Assembly: GCA_949130495.1 (NCBI GenBank)
Contig: OX422219.1
Coordinates: forward strand, 269,189,111-269,253,110
Length of the DNA stretch: 64,000 bases
Origin: Sambucus nigra
Lineage: Eukaryota; Streptophyta; Magnoliopsida; Dipsacales; Adoxaceae
Reading direction: 5' to 3'
Position numbers and translations under genes: made by a program
Shown here: piece after piece, positions 11,093-23,502 of the stretch
How positions within the stretch are numbered: the first letter of the stretch is position 1
How the letters are laid out: each line of letters starts with the position of its first letter
The notes under the pieces: model-generated
Databases searched by the model: none
What the model saw: the letters and a program-made list of their open reading frames with translations, nothing else
What the model was told of the DNA's origin: nothing

Positions 11093-12857
11093 TTCACATG
11101 CTCCCTATGCATTATTATCACTATATATGATGTGTTCTTGAGAAAAAAATGTGATTGGAAGAAAGTTGAAGTTTTAAAGAAGCAATTGAATGGGTTATTT
11201 CATGTTGCAAATCATGTAAAATGTTAGTATTTCATGTTGAAATGTAAGTTGAATCAAGTATTAACACTTTAGATTGCATATATGGGTTTCATGGGTATGA
11301 AAATAATATTTTATGGTTAAATGTGAAAGTTAGTTGAAATAATAGTAAATGAACAAGTTGAATGCATATTAAATGGGTTTTAGACATGAAATTATGACAG
11401 TAATAAATTCAGAATATACTTCACATATAGTGATATTATTTTATGTTAAGAATAGTTAGGAAATATGGTTCAAATATTCCTAAAATAAAAGTTAGCAAAG
11501 GAAAATATAAGTTAATGTGTGGAATATTAATATCTAGGTGTAAAATGAGTAGAAATCTAAGTAATGGGTGAAACTACTAACTTTGTAAAGTGTAGTTTAA
11601 CGTTAGAAAATATAAGATTTATTTCCCAAAAAGTGTGATTTTAAGAAAATTGGGACGTTATTATTAAAACACTTAAAAATGAACACGGGTTGGTAAAATT
11701 ATCTTTAATGTGGAAAAAGTTGATAAAACAATGTTTTGGAAAGAAAATGATGTTGTTAAACAGTTTTGGTAAAAGTTAAAGAATATGAAATTTAATAGTG
11801 TTCATGAAAAATAAAAGGGTCCAAGGTGGTATTTACATTGGTTTGGCCTTGTAGCCTGGGTTATAATGAAGTAAACATAAATACTAATTTGTAAGGTACA
11901 TTTAAAGGACTCAGAGCAACTGAAAAAAATTCAAGGAGAGCCCGGAGCTCTAGTGTGCGACTTTATGCTTAGACCCAAATAATTGGACTGTAAATCATGG
12001 GCCGCATCATTTATGATAGGTGGTGAATGTCAGTGAATATAAATGGGATTGGTGAACTACGAAATAATGAATATTTAATCAACTTGATGTTCAAAAAAGT
12101 TGAAGTAAAACGGCTAACAGAAGGTTAAAAGAAAAATAGTTTAATGGTAAAAGCAGTAGAAAATGAGGAAATAAAGGTAAAAATGTTAAAAATAATGACT
12201 CTGGTACGAGTTGAATTAAAATTGGTTTAGTATGTATGGGTACATCGCCCGAGTTATATTTTTCATCGCAGATTGCGTGGGGACACTTAACCAAATGACA
12301 GTTATCGAAATTGATAAAATATATTATATATGTATAAATATTCCTTTGTATGTAGTATACTATGCCATTATTCCCCATACTGGGAATTCAGTCATACCCC
12401 GTTATTTTTAAAAATCCCCTCACTTACATCGGTAAAGGATAATAGTAAAGGCAAAGAGGTTCACACACATCATTAGAATTCTGCTTACTACTTACTTTCA
12501 AGAGGTGTAACTTAATTAGACTTTAATAATGTTATTTTGGGACTCTATTATTCGAGATATTTGGACTTTTAATTATAATAATAGAGGGTGGGGTGGACTT
12601 TTTTATTTATTTATCATACTTTATTAAGTTGTAAAACTCTTTTCCTAAATAAATTGCTAAATGAACTTTAACTGATTAAAAGTGGCCACCGTTTTCTTAA
12701 ATGAAAATTAGGATACTATACCTTTCAAACTATTGAAAATTGGCTAAAATAATAAGAATTTATTTATTAAAAATAAATCAAAGATTTTTCCCTAATGTCG
12801 TAACTTGGGTGTGAGCGGGTTAAATTGAGTGTTTCAAATATGTGATGGGGCGTTACA
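10001..12857 (+). repeat. Probable long LTR, right end clear, left end not
   Basis: Ends TGATGGGGCGTTACA, directly followed by a tRNA-Met primer site, so 12857 is the 3' end of a 5' LTR. The body is AT-rich and geneless, with a leader-like segment near 10700-10800 and a (TA)n run. A second taccccgttattttt motif near 12395, like the start of other LTRs here, could mean a truncated copy beginning there. I see no usable donor/acceptor pair. Confidence 0.5.
11035..11089. repeat. (TA)n microsatellite
   Basis: About 27 uninterrupted TA units. Short Ile/Tyr-alternating reading frames across it are artefacts. Confidence 0.97.
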
Positions 12858-12860
12858 ACT

Positions 12861-12872
12861 TGGTATCAGATC
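12861..12872 (+). other. Primer-binding site, tRNA-Met type
   Basis: TGGTATCAGATC, one base off the standard TGGTATCAGAGC, starting three bases after the LTR end. Confidence 0.8.
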
Positions 12873-12958
12873 ATAGTATCCTAGTGCTATTATGCTTTCG
12901 ATATAGTTTTGTTTTTTATACATATTCTTCTTACATCAAACTATCTCTTTCGTGTAGA

Positions 12959-13396
12959 ATGTTGACTCGTCATGGTGGAGCTCAGGCAGGTGGAAATGCC
13001 AGTGAATTACATCGTGTAGAGAAGGCTATCTGCTAGCTAGAAAACAGTATATCCTAACCACACACTAACAGGGGACAAAACAGTAGCTCCGTGGAGAGAA
13101 CTACGTCTTCTTCCATTCTGAAGGAGTTTCATAAGCTAAATTTGCCTATGTTCAATGGTGCCACTAGGCCCAAGGAGGCCAAAGATTGGTTATGAGGGTG
13201 ACTCATATTTTGGATGCTAGATGTGCCGGTTAGGCATAGGGTCAGGGTTGCGACCTTCCAACTCACAGAGTATGCTTAGATATGGTGGGTGTCATTCCAA
13301 GAAGGTGGGCGTGATGCTATATATTGGTATAGTTTCACTGGGACTTTTCTGGACATGTACTTCCCTGAGGCATTCAAAGATGCTAAGTGTGAGTGC
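12959..13396 (+). pseudogene. Gag remnant of a Ty3/gypsy (chromovirus-type) element
   Basis: Starts MLTRHGGAQAGG about 90 bp after the primer site. After a TAG at 13034-13036 (expected CAG) the frame continues to FHKLNLPMFNGATRP, then VATFQLTEYA, IWWVSFQEGG and FTGTFLDMYFPEAFKDAK, which are capsid-domain signatures of plant gypsy gag. Several stops and frame changes. The similarity stops abruptly at about 13396, where unrelated LTR-like sequence begins. Confidence 0.75.
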
Positions 13397-14010
13397 AAGA
13401 AATATCACAATAGAAATATACACGAAAATAATTACGAAGTGAAGAAAGTAAAGATCACACACACAACAACGAATATATGTGGTTTAGAAACTTGTCGACG
13501 TCCATGGAGAGGTTACTATTTTATTATATTATCTTTCAAACCCTCGGATTACATCCCCTTTACCCTGGGTTCTAGGTTTACATTTATAGATGTATAAAAT
13601 CATAATTTGATTTGTTCTAGTAACTCAATAATCACATGGATAACCTATGGTTTCCCTGAATATCTCTTCCTAGATTGTTGGTAACCAATTTGAATATATT
13701 CGTAAGTGTTTAAGTATATACGAAATACACGAGCCTTTAGTGGATAGTGGATTTAGGCCGAGCAGTTCCTCTTCGCAGACTGGGTTGGTCGGATACTCTC
13801 TTGGACCATGATAAATGGGTACCCACAATTGCCCATAAAATTTTTAGGCTGAATGTTTGGTCCAATAAATTTTAACTGAACTGAAGACCCATGACTTGAA
13901 ATTCTATTTTCAATATTGAAATGACATTTTTGCAATTCCAGTGAACTCACAAGGGTACGCTCGCCCTAAGCCAAACACCATGGCAGACTTGTAGTTTTAT
14001 TGAAGAAGTG
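13397..14010 (-). repeat. LTR-like segment, probably 3' LTR of a second Tat-type element
   Basis: It interrupts the gag remnant. Plus strand holds atatgtggtttagaaac...cgacgtccatgg (13475-13506), the reverse of the gtggacg...gaaccac motif of plant LTRs, so the element would be on the minus strand. A decayed Tat-type antisense gene lies just to the right, where it should for a minus-strand Tat element. Ends are not resolved. Confidence 0.4.
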
Positions 14011-14251
14011 AGTGTATGCTGGTCGCATTTCATGGTTAGATCGAACTTCAAACTGGAAATACATATCCTCCGTTAGCTATCTTTCAAGTTTTTTTTGTCT
14101 ACTAGGATTTCAACACTTTCTTATTAAGTGTTATATTTACTTTAGAGCTCTCATCAATTCTTGTAAGTTATGTTCATCTTTCCCTGGTTTTCCTCATCTG
14201 CGATTGTGCTTTAACTGTAGTTAGGGTTTTTTCTTTTTTATATCATTCACG

Positions 14252-17210
14252 ATGTCATTGGATAACAAGTTGATAGTAGAGTTTAAGAAAACCTATAATA
14301 CTCAGGACTGGGTTGAAATCAACTTTGCCCCACTCCCTAGATATGATCATTATGTTAAAGGGGGCACTAGATTCACACCCTATTGGTCACCCAATGAGGG
14401 TTAACATTTCCCCCAAATCCAATTTTTCTTAGATTCTTCAAATACTTTGATGCTTTCCTCACTCAGCGTGCCCTCAATGTTTGGAAGATTTTGAATGGGT
14501 TATATAGAATACACACATTATATGGGACCAACCCGAGTCTTGCTAAAATCTACTACTACTATTCTTGGTCATGCACAAGTGATGATGCTTTGTATCTGAA
14601 GACCATGGAGGCTGATAGAGTCTTGATGTTAAACCTCTTAAATTCTCATAACGATTACTGGGAGCATGGGTTTATTGCCAAAAATTAGCAATGTCCCCGC
14701 CTACCTGAGGGTGAGCGGAACAGAGGACCTTGGGTCCCTGACTGGGGGGAGGATAAAATAGGTCACTTTCCTTTATTCTCCCATTTTCTTATTATTTATT
14801 CCTCTTTTATTCATCTTATTCGTTGCTTCTGCTTTTCCTATCTTCTGATTGAAGTTTTCCTCCTTATGTGTAAAAATCAGGAGCTTGATATGTGTGAGGT
14901 TAGTGTGCTTGATCTCTTGAAGGCCTAAAGGGTTAAGGAGAGGCTTACAGATGGTGAGCATCTAAGGTTTGCATCGTATTTACTCGAATATAAAAATACC
15001 ACCAACCGCTTGGAGGTTCCTTAAGTTAGGCCTTCTGAAACAATTATCTTAGAGGAGGAGGATGAAGAAGAAGAAGAAGAAGAAGAAGAAGAAGAAGAAG
15101 AAGAAGAAGAAGAAGAAGAAGAAGAAGAAGAAGAAGAAGAAGAAGAAGAATGAGAATAATAAGAAGATGATGATTACATGACTCCCCTTGTTAAGATAAG
15201 AATGCTTAGGATTGATGATCATGAGGATCAAGTAATTCTGTTTGATTGGTTCAAGTCTCTAAAGAGGTCGAAGGTAGGTTCTCCTGGGGTTGGTGGTTCT
15301 AGCCCAGGTGCCAAAAGGGAAACAAATAGAAGGAAAAGAAGAGAGAAGAAGAAGAGAGAAGTAAATAAAGAGAGATAAATAGAAGAAGAGAGATAAATAG
15401 AGAGGAGACCAAAAGAAAATTGGTCCTAAAGACCCCTGTAGTCTCATTCCTCTCTACTGATTCTGATAGGGCTAGTGTGTGTAACACCCTTTCCCTTGCC
15501 CCTGATCTGTTAAGAGGGTTTTTCTCACTCCTGATCGTGAGCGTTATTCACGGTTGGGGAATCCCTACTTTCTCTTAAGTCCACCCAAGGTTTTTCTTTG
15601 GTTATTCGCTTCCCTTTATCCCCTAATAATCTATTTCTTACATTTTTCTTCTTTCTGTATTGACTTGGCCTTCTTTTCTTTTGTTCTGTTCTTATCTAAC
15701 TTTACAACTCTTTTGGATGGTCAAACCAATAAGTACAAAAGTATCTAGGAGATAAAAGATGATTTGAAAAAGTCTACAAAAACATTGCTAAATGCTCACG
15801 CATTGTGGAAGTAGGAGAAGGGTACAGAGAAATTGGTAAAGGCCTTTGTCGATCTTTAGGCATCCAAGAACGTCGTGGTTGCTAAGAAAAAAGAGCTAGC
15901 CAAAGAAAACTAGATTCTATCTAGAAAGGTTCAATAATTATAAGAATGGCTCCAGAGTGAGATGGATGGTAGATAGACTAAAGGATGAAACATCGTTTAT
16001 GATGATGCCAAGGTCCATCTGGACTATGCAAAGAATGCAGCCTTAAAAAATGGCTAGGACCAAGCATTGGGAGTTGCAGGGAATCCTTTTTGATTTTGAG
16101 CTTTTTGTCCTTCATTCTACTAGAGTCAACCCCTTTGATGAGTAAGAATAAAATGTTAGTCAGCCTGCCGACCACATTCAGATCGTGTTTGCTAAGGTCA
16201 GAGTGATTGCTGACCAAGAAAAGAGGGTTGTCGAGATGGGGACAGAAAAGTCTGAGCATGTGAGGGAGTAGGGATTTTATATTGGGAGTTTTTTCCTTGT
16301 TATGTATAACTTTTTTATTCCCTGTAATCTTATTTTTTCTCTTGACTGTATTGTCCTTTGGCCACCCTTTTACCATTGAATGAAAGAGAACCATTTTGCT
16401 TACATTGATTCGTTCCTTTAATGCATACTGATATTTATTTTCAAATTTATTTATTGTGTTACTTGTAAACTAACGAGGACTATATTCCCCCTACTTAAAG
16501 GTTGGGAATGATTCTGGGACCCAACATTAGTCATCAATCTCGTAAGGCATTTGTAAAAATTTGTAAGTCTCTAAGGGCAAGGACGGAGTAGTACAAAAAT
16601 CAGTCTGAACTGGTCGCCAAATTAAAGGTCGATCTTTAAGTCATAAAAGATATTACTTCTTTAGATGAAGATGATGTGAATGGTGTGAGAGCCAATCTCA
16701 TGGAGACCAACGAAGTTGGCTAGGTGGGTGAAGTTCTCTAAGCTAAGAATGATGCCTTGAGGAAGGAGGTTGTTCATATGAAAGGAGATGTGGGAAGGTC
16801 ATATGTGATTACAGCTAGACTCTAGAAAGACATCGCGAGGCTGAGACACTTATCCAAGATGGGCCACCGAGAAACCCGGGCAGATGGTTATAATACAAAT
16901 TGGACTGATGCCCCAACAAGGCTGAAGGAAGCAAAGGACCTCGCATTTTCTCGTGGGTGGTTGAGTGTCCTTAGGAGGTCAAAACACCTAAGGAATTTAG
17001 CCTTTGGTATAAATACCAAATCAAGTGTGCAGCCTACTATCACAACCCTTTCTCAAAGTATGACATGTGGATCCTGATTGATGATATCCCTGCCTAACTC
17101 TTGGACAACTACCCTGGAGATAATGTTGAGGAGTTTGCTCCTAACCTAGACGATGGCTGAAGAGAGCGTATTGCGGATTACCTTGCTCGCCATCCTAAAA
17201 CATCTTAGGT
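14252..17210 (+). pseudogene. Decayed Tat-type antisense accessory gene
   Basis: Opens MSLDNKLIVEFKKT at 14252. After a stop and frame change come RFFKYFDAFLTQRALNVWKI and LLNSHNDYWEHGFIAKN, then PEGERNRGPWVPDWGE, the layout of the globular N-terminal half of such genes (inference from memory of the family). A poly-Glu (GAA)n tract follows, then a Lys/Glu-rich coiled-coil-like part (about 15750-16300), LRKEVVHMKGDVGRS, and an end reading KYDMWILIDDIPA...LARHPKTS with TAG at 17208-17210. At least ten stops and several frameshifts. It matches the first element's accessory gene in layout (acidic tract, then coiled coil), not obviously in sequence. No pol lies to its right, so the parent element is truncated. 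Confidence 0.5.
15064..15150 (+). repeat. (GAA)n microsatellite
   Basis: 29 GAA units inside the decayed accessory gene, where they would encode poly-Glu. The reverse strand gives a false poly-Phe frame. Confidence 0.97.
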
Positions 17211-18496
17211 CTTTGTATATTTTATCTCGATGTAATTTTACTTCTGTAATACCCCGTACTTTTAAAGCTATTTAAATTACACTGTGGATGTAATTGGGCA
17301 ATTTGATAAATTACTGTGAAGAGTAATTATGGAATTTATGAGTAAAATTAAATAAATTTAATATTATAAAGTGAAAAGTGAATAGTAAATATTAGTTTTC
17401 GAGTGTCGGATTAATATTTACATGGATTATATTTTCTTACGGGACTAAGTATATGAGTGGATTATTTTTATTACATGTCACAGTTGGGTAAAGCAACAAA
17501 GGGAAATATTTTAATTGAAAAACACGCGTATTGAATGTGTTGGGTTTAATTAGTGAATTTTAGTTAAGTAACTCAGATGGAGATTTCGACTGCGCCGTTG
17601 GGTTCAGAATGGCCGAGATAGTCAAAATAGAGTATTCGGGGTAGTGTTTAGGTTCCAGGGCTTTTTGGACTAGTGGAGACTCTTAAATGAGTACACGAGT
17701 CATTTTACAATTGGGTATATACCCAATTTCGGGTTAAGGAAGCCCTCATTTCTTCTCCAAAATCATATCTAAGAGAGATAAAGAGAAGAGAGAATGAAGA
17801 GAAGACAAAGAAGAGAAGAGAAGAAGGAAGAAAAGAAATTTCCTGCTAAAACTTTGTGGGATTCGACTCGGGGTTGTCGAATTTAATCCACGAGGAAAAT
17901 GTTTAACTTGCTTTATGATTTGGTGTGTTTATTTCTCGTCCCGGTAGGTGCGAGACAGTCAAAATAAGTGCCATATTGTACTTTGGCATTTCGGGCACTT
18001 TTGACTGGTTATAACTTAATTGTGTAGTGCGTATCATTTTATCGCGTATTAGTCATTAAAGTTGGACATTTTAGACTAATGGTCCGATTTAGTCTTGTTA
18101 ACCTCATTATTTTCCTCATTTTCTCTTAACACACAATTGTTGACCTAGAGAGAGAAGAGAGAAAGAAGAGAGCTTTGGAGAAAAAGAAAGAGATTTAGAG
18201 ATTGGAGCTTGGATGGTTGTCTACACCAAATCAAACCTGAAATTGCAAGATCAAGGCAAGTTATCTACTTGCTATTATATGATTTAAGGAGAATAATTAG
18301 TTGTGATAGTTACGAATTTGTTGTGTTAAATCATTTTAGGGTTTTGTTGGATTTATGGGTATTAACCCTTGGAAATTGATTTGGATGATTAATGTTGTAA
18401 ATGATGGTAATTAAATATAATTGTGGTGTATTAGTTCCATTAAATGATATGGGCTTTGGTTGTTGGAAGAAGAAATAGGGAGGCTAGGTCTGCTAT

Positions 18497-18706
18497 GACC
18501 GGTCAACCGCGGTTCCAGGACCGGACGACCGGGCCTTCGGGGATAGGGATACCTCTCTCCCACCAAGGCCTGAATTTTTAGTGTGCGGTCGATCGCGGTC
18601 TGTGACCGGTTGACCGGCCCCTTTTGCCTGGGCATTCTACTTTTTCTTCGTAGGCTAAAACTTGAGACGCGGTCGACCGCGGTCTCAGGACCGGTCGACC
18701 GGTCCC
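18497..18706. repeat. Three paired GGTCGACC palindrome units
   Basis: Six palindrome centres at 18503, 18525, 18589, 18610, 18673 and 18695 (spacings 22, 64, 21, 63, 22). Best unit: GCGGTCGACCGC, 10 bases, ACCGGTCGACCGGT. The left units carry mismatches in the core (TCAA, ACGA, TTGA). Confidence 0.9.
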
Positions 18707-19161
18707 CTATTTTCCACCCTTAAACCTTATTTTTGTTTCCTAAGTTTCTTCTTTTAATTAGGGACTAAGAACCTTCTTGTATGAAGTAAACTCAGAGTCC
18801 TAGAATTTTAGTTGAGTTTGACCGTTGCCCTAGACTAGAATTGGGTCATCTGGGGTGTATTCCGGGGAGGTTTAAAGTAATGTTAAGGCATTACTTCTTT
18901 TATTGAATTCTTTTGAAGTTAGGAGTTTAAATGCCCATGTTTGGATACTTTAGGGGCATATTGAGGTTATATGAACTTTGGGGACTTGTAGGATCATGAT
19001 GATCATTTGGAGACTAAGCCGGGATTTATATTTGAGGAATGTCAATGATGATGCTCTATGGGAATAGGTTCGCATAAAATGAACCCAAATTGTGTTAATG
19101 ATGATTGGTTCAATAAAATGAACCCAGTTGTTTAATAATGATAGGTTCGAATAAAATGAAC

Positions 19162-22129
19162 TGTGACACCCCGACTAATTAAATACTGGGTAGCTACTCC
19201 TTTATTAAATTAATTCAAAATGCCCAGTTGGTCCAGTTAATAGCATCACTGTCGAAAACATTTTAATGGTTACTAACCACCTAGTATTTAAAAAGTAAGT
19301 TGCCAAATTTTAATTTAAGTCTGATTAACATGCAACAAGTGTAATGAAGAATAACTAATACCATTCACCATACTGAAATAAATAGAATAACCATCACATA
19401 AGGTAAATAAAGTCTGGAGGAAAAACTCCTCACTGCAAAACCACAACTGAAATAACTAAACTGAATACTAAATCAATACATAACAAAGTCTGAAAACTGT
19501 AATGGAAAGATGTCTCTAATAGAAATGGGCAACATGCCCTACAACTGATAGATGATGACTCTGGAATCCAAATGAAAGAAGCGTCTACAAGAAAATCCCT
19601 GTAGCTTCCACAAACAGCTACAACTCGTCACCTGAATGAGTATCCTATGCATGGTGTCCTTGTGGCTGGGCACCTAAAATGGTTTTACAAGAAAAATATA
19701 TTTGAAAGCAAACGGGTCAGAGCCCGAATGTGGAGATATTTTAAAAACCTGCAAGTGCTTTAAAAACATTTAAAACATTAAATGCAAAGTACATGTTAGG
19801 ACGTGCACTCACATGATAATCTCACCTCTCGTCTAACTGTGCACTCCTAACGTAAGTACCCATCTATAACGACACAAACCACTAGCTAAGTGACATCGTA
19901 ACTAGCTAGACTGTCATAGGTCCTACCCTTATTACTCGGTTCTATTAACATTATAACGCTCGTAATTAAGTATGGGTTTAACGTAAACTCAGATGCTCAA
20001 TTTGCAATATATTACTCTATCAGCTAACTCGTTATGTTTCTCGAATCAATACCTTAATTATATTCACAACATTAACATGAGGATTCCCATTAATTAAGTG
20101 TATATTAATCACAACATAAATATACAATACAAGCACCCCGAGAACTAAGCTGCGGTGCACACATACTTTTCTATCCATCCCGGTACATCACGTACATAAG
20201 GATCACATATTCCGAATCTCTCAGGAATAGTTCACAGATAACAACATCACAAATAATGGAGGCGAACACAGTCACATCACATGGGTCACGCACATACCTA
20301 CGCTCCCACGATCAGCGGACTTATTAATATCCCAATAAGTTTTTCTATGACCTATGTTCATCAAGGTAACCAGTCTAAATCCGGGCAACACAAGGATTAG
20401 AGGGACCTAAGCGAACGTAAACCTCCCGTGATAGCAAGTATGGTAGGTATGTCATACACACAAATCATATACCAATACTAAGTAAACACACATCTTAGTA
20501 ATCCCGTAGTTTAATCGTAGTACATATCGCATTCTCGTACCAACTTATAATTATCACAATTTATACTATACCGGTTTATAATCATACGCGCCATAATTTA
20601 TTCTCACGTCGTAGTAGACACTCAAGTCTCAACCCAAACCGTCCATTTAATTTAACTCTCGTATATAATTTCCTTCTCATAAATACCCAAAAGTCCCAAT
20701 TCTATCATTACATCATCATTGGAATGTTATCTATATCCTCGAACGAGATTACGGGACTCCAAAAATCAAAACAGTCTAAAAAGGCCCAGACTGCCAACTC
20801 GTTAGAAGTCTCATTCGAACGAGACTGTTCGAACGAGATTCCACTGTCAGCTCGTTAGAAGTCTCGTTCGAACGAGATCCAGTTCGTTCGAACGAAATGT
20901 ACCTTCTAACGATATCTCGTTCGAACAAGATATCGAACGAAACTGCCCCTCGTTAGAAGCGACTGGTCAACTCGTTAGAAGCTCGTTCGAACGACCTGGG
21001 GAGGCTCTTCTAACGAACGACCAGATCGAGCCCAGATTTTTCCTTCTTCGTTTTTCATCAATTTTAACACCTTAAGTCTTCTCCAAAGTTCGTTCCAACA
21101 CTGTTTTAAGGTCTCTAATAAATCCTAAACATATTATAGTCACATCCTAACACGTTTTAAAGGATTAATCCATCCTAACATCAACCAAATTTACAAATCT
21201 CTACACTTTTTCCCCAATTTTTATAAGAACATGAACCCTAACTTTTTGAATTATGAATTAACCCAATATAAATCCATTTTAATTTCTCCAAATCACAAAT
21301 ATCATGAGAATAATCATCTACCTATCATTCTACATGCAATTCTCCTCAAGATTTTCAAGTTCTAAGTTCCAAACTACATGGGTTTTCATATTTCACCAAG
21401 AACAAACATAAAATTTGAATTATCTAACATGGAAATAACATTCTCTGAAATTAAATGGAATTAAGTCACTTACCTCGAGTTTATCTCTGATTTAGATGTT
21501 GGTTTGATGGAGCTTTCTGCAGAATTTCCTTTCTCTCTCTTTCCCCAAGCTTCTTCTCCAATGGTGGCTATGGTGGCTAGGGTTTGCTTTGGGAAGGTAT
21601 TAGAAAACCTAATTCTAATAACCTACGTAGCTTGTTGGGTTAATATGGGTTGGTTAGTGGCTTAGTGGGTCAGTTCCCAATCAGATTAAAACTCCCAATT
21701 TTCGTCACTTTTAATTCTCCAAAAATACAAAATTACTAAAATGCCCTTTATGTTGCCGGTATGGCCTAAAAATACCCCGGGACCCAAACTAAACCCCCGG
21801 CTAGTGTTTTCTGACTATCTCGACCCTTCCGGATGCGTTGGCGCACTCAAAATGACCATACGGATAGTAGAAATAAAAATCACTTTTATAATCAAAATAT
21901 TACACCGTGACGCGACGGTCTCACGCGTCTCAACAAAATTTCTAAAATGCCGTATATAAATCTCACGACAAATTTTTCATAATTCAATATTCATATGAAA
22001 CATGTATGCACATAATCAAATACCAACTCGCATCTCGTTAGTATTTTTAACCCGGATTAATTTCCAATTAATACGCATTTAATTAATTAATCCCAAAAAT
22101 AAATATAGCCAAAAATACGGGGTATTACA
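19162..22129 (-). repeat. Solo LTR, Tekay type, nested in the LTR at 17245
   Basis: On the plus strand it runs from TGTGACACCCCG to CGGGGTATTACA, the exact reverse of TGTAATACCCC...GGGTGTCACA. It is flanked by a perfect 5-bp duplication TGAAC (19157-19161 and 22130-22134). Its 2968 bp equals the LTR length of the Tekay element at 51886 (2965 and 2999), with no internal sequence, so it arose by LTR-LTR recombination. It has a canonical donor GAG|GTAAGT (intron start 21473) and an acceptor TTTTAG|GTGCCCAGCCAC (intron end 19674). Confidence 0.95.
20797..21030. repeat. Cluster of TCGTTCGAACGA and CTCGTTAGAAG motifs
   Basis: TCGA centres at 20815, 20829, 20868, 20888, 20921, 20933 and 20987, interleaved with four CTCGTTAGAAG copies (about 20798, 20851, 20950, 20971). 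The spacing is less regular than in the other LTRs. Confidence 0.85.
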
Positions 22130-23502
22130 TGAACCAAATACATGGATAATGGAAATGGAAGTTTGGTAATGGTAATTGAAAATGAAAGTGAGATTTAAAT
22201 GGTAAATGTTAATTTACTTAAACACACCTCTCTAAATGACATCATAAGGGAAGTTCGCGTGCTTGGTGATGCCCCCTGGCTAATGAATGCAGGGTGGATA
22301 TAGTCATAGGCCATATGCGGAGTTTTTACATGTTTTCTGCGCTGGTGAGGGGATTCCGGGTGTGGTCCTGACTCTCCCGCATGCATATGGCCGCTTCTCG
22401 ACGTATCGATAGGTGCCCAGATTGTCTTGTATAGATAGGCCCTGGAAGATGATGGTCATTTAGGGGCGCGCCCAGTGGGGAAACTCGGAGGGGTGGTCTT
22501 AGAATTGTTATATGTATGAGAATGTAACTTTTCTGCATCAAGTGGGACTTGATGGACATATGCCATAAAGAGCATGGTTACGTGCCATAAAGAGCACGGG
22601 ATTGAGATTAATGTGCCATAAAGAGCACTTGATACTAATGATATTCCTATTAAGGAATGGAAATGTGATATGGTAAGATAATTAACTATGGAAGCTAATA
22701 AATGGTTTTATTCCTATTAAGGAATACAAAAGATAATGGAAGTTTGATAAATGAGGAAAGGTTTTAAATTTAAGTTATTTACTTTTCTTTCTTTTATGTA
22801 AATGACATTTTATTTCATCACTTAGTTAAATTATCTTAATTGGTAATTGTAGTTTATCATGCATATTATCATCCTTATCGTTCATTCATAACTGTTCATT
22901 TCTATCATGCTTTTTATTTCTTCTGTTGATCATATAGAACCCGGCCCTGATCGATTTACTTTCCTTGTTGCATATATGATTGTATCCGCTCATGTGCTCC
23001 ACCGCAAGGATGCCCGTTTTGATGTTTCCATTCCTTTGCTTTCGACGAGCTGTAAGATTTTGCGGGTTATTACAGGACCTTGAATTAGACGTTTTCTTCT
23101 TGGTATTTTAGATATGATCGGGTCTTTTCACTCCGGCGTGTGGCCCAAACATTTGTACTTGTTTAATGAATGTATTAATTAAGATATTTAAATTGCGTAC
23201 TTCGTTGTATGCTGCTGTGGATCGACAACCTATTCGGTCCATTTGTATACATTCGTTTTAGTTGTATTATATATATTCTTGAGGAATTCCACTTGCTTAT
23301 TAGATTGGGTTGTTTAAATTTAATTTTCTAAACTGCATTTTTAAAATTTTACACTTTTGGCAACCCGTTTTCGGATTTATTGGGTGGTTTTCCCGTATAC
23401 TCAGTCTATTTTGTTGATGCTGAGAATGATATCCATCCATGATTCCTGTTACGTTTGAGTATCGGGCTGGCCACCCCTTATCTCGGATCTCGGGTTGTCA
23501 CA

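Larger units (their letters stand above)
17245..23502 (+). repeat. Long Tekay-type LTR interrupted by a solo LTR
   Basis: Starts TGTAATACCCCGTAC and ends CTCGGGTTGTCACA, the usual ends of this group. With the inner solo LTR and one TSD copy removed it is about 3.3 kb. It has the donor-like AAG|GCAAGT at 18256. Where relatives have an acceptor AG it reads CAT (22991-22993) before GTGCTCCACCGCAAGG. Flanks are ACTTC and GTTAT, so there is no target-site duplication and no primer site follows. It is either a solo LTR whose flanks were rearranged or a recombinant. Confidence 0.75.

Noticed and set aside
11018..11227. Reading frames rich in alternating Ile and Tyr (also near 28203-28448, 29305-29613)
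   Set aside because: They are translations of (TA)n microsatellites with no other coding signal.
15049..15231. Poly-Phe reading frame on the minus strand
   Set aside because: Reverse reading of the (GAA)n tract.
17245..23502. Solo LTR with target duplication
   Set aside because: Flanking ACTTC and GTTAT do not match, so I call only an LTR.
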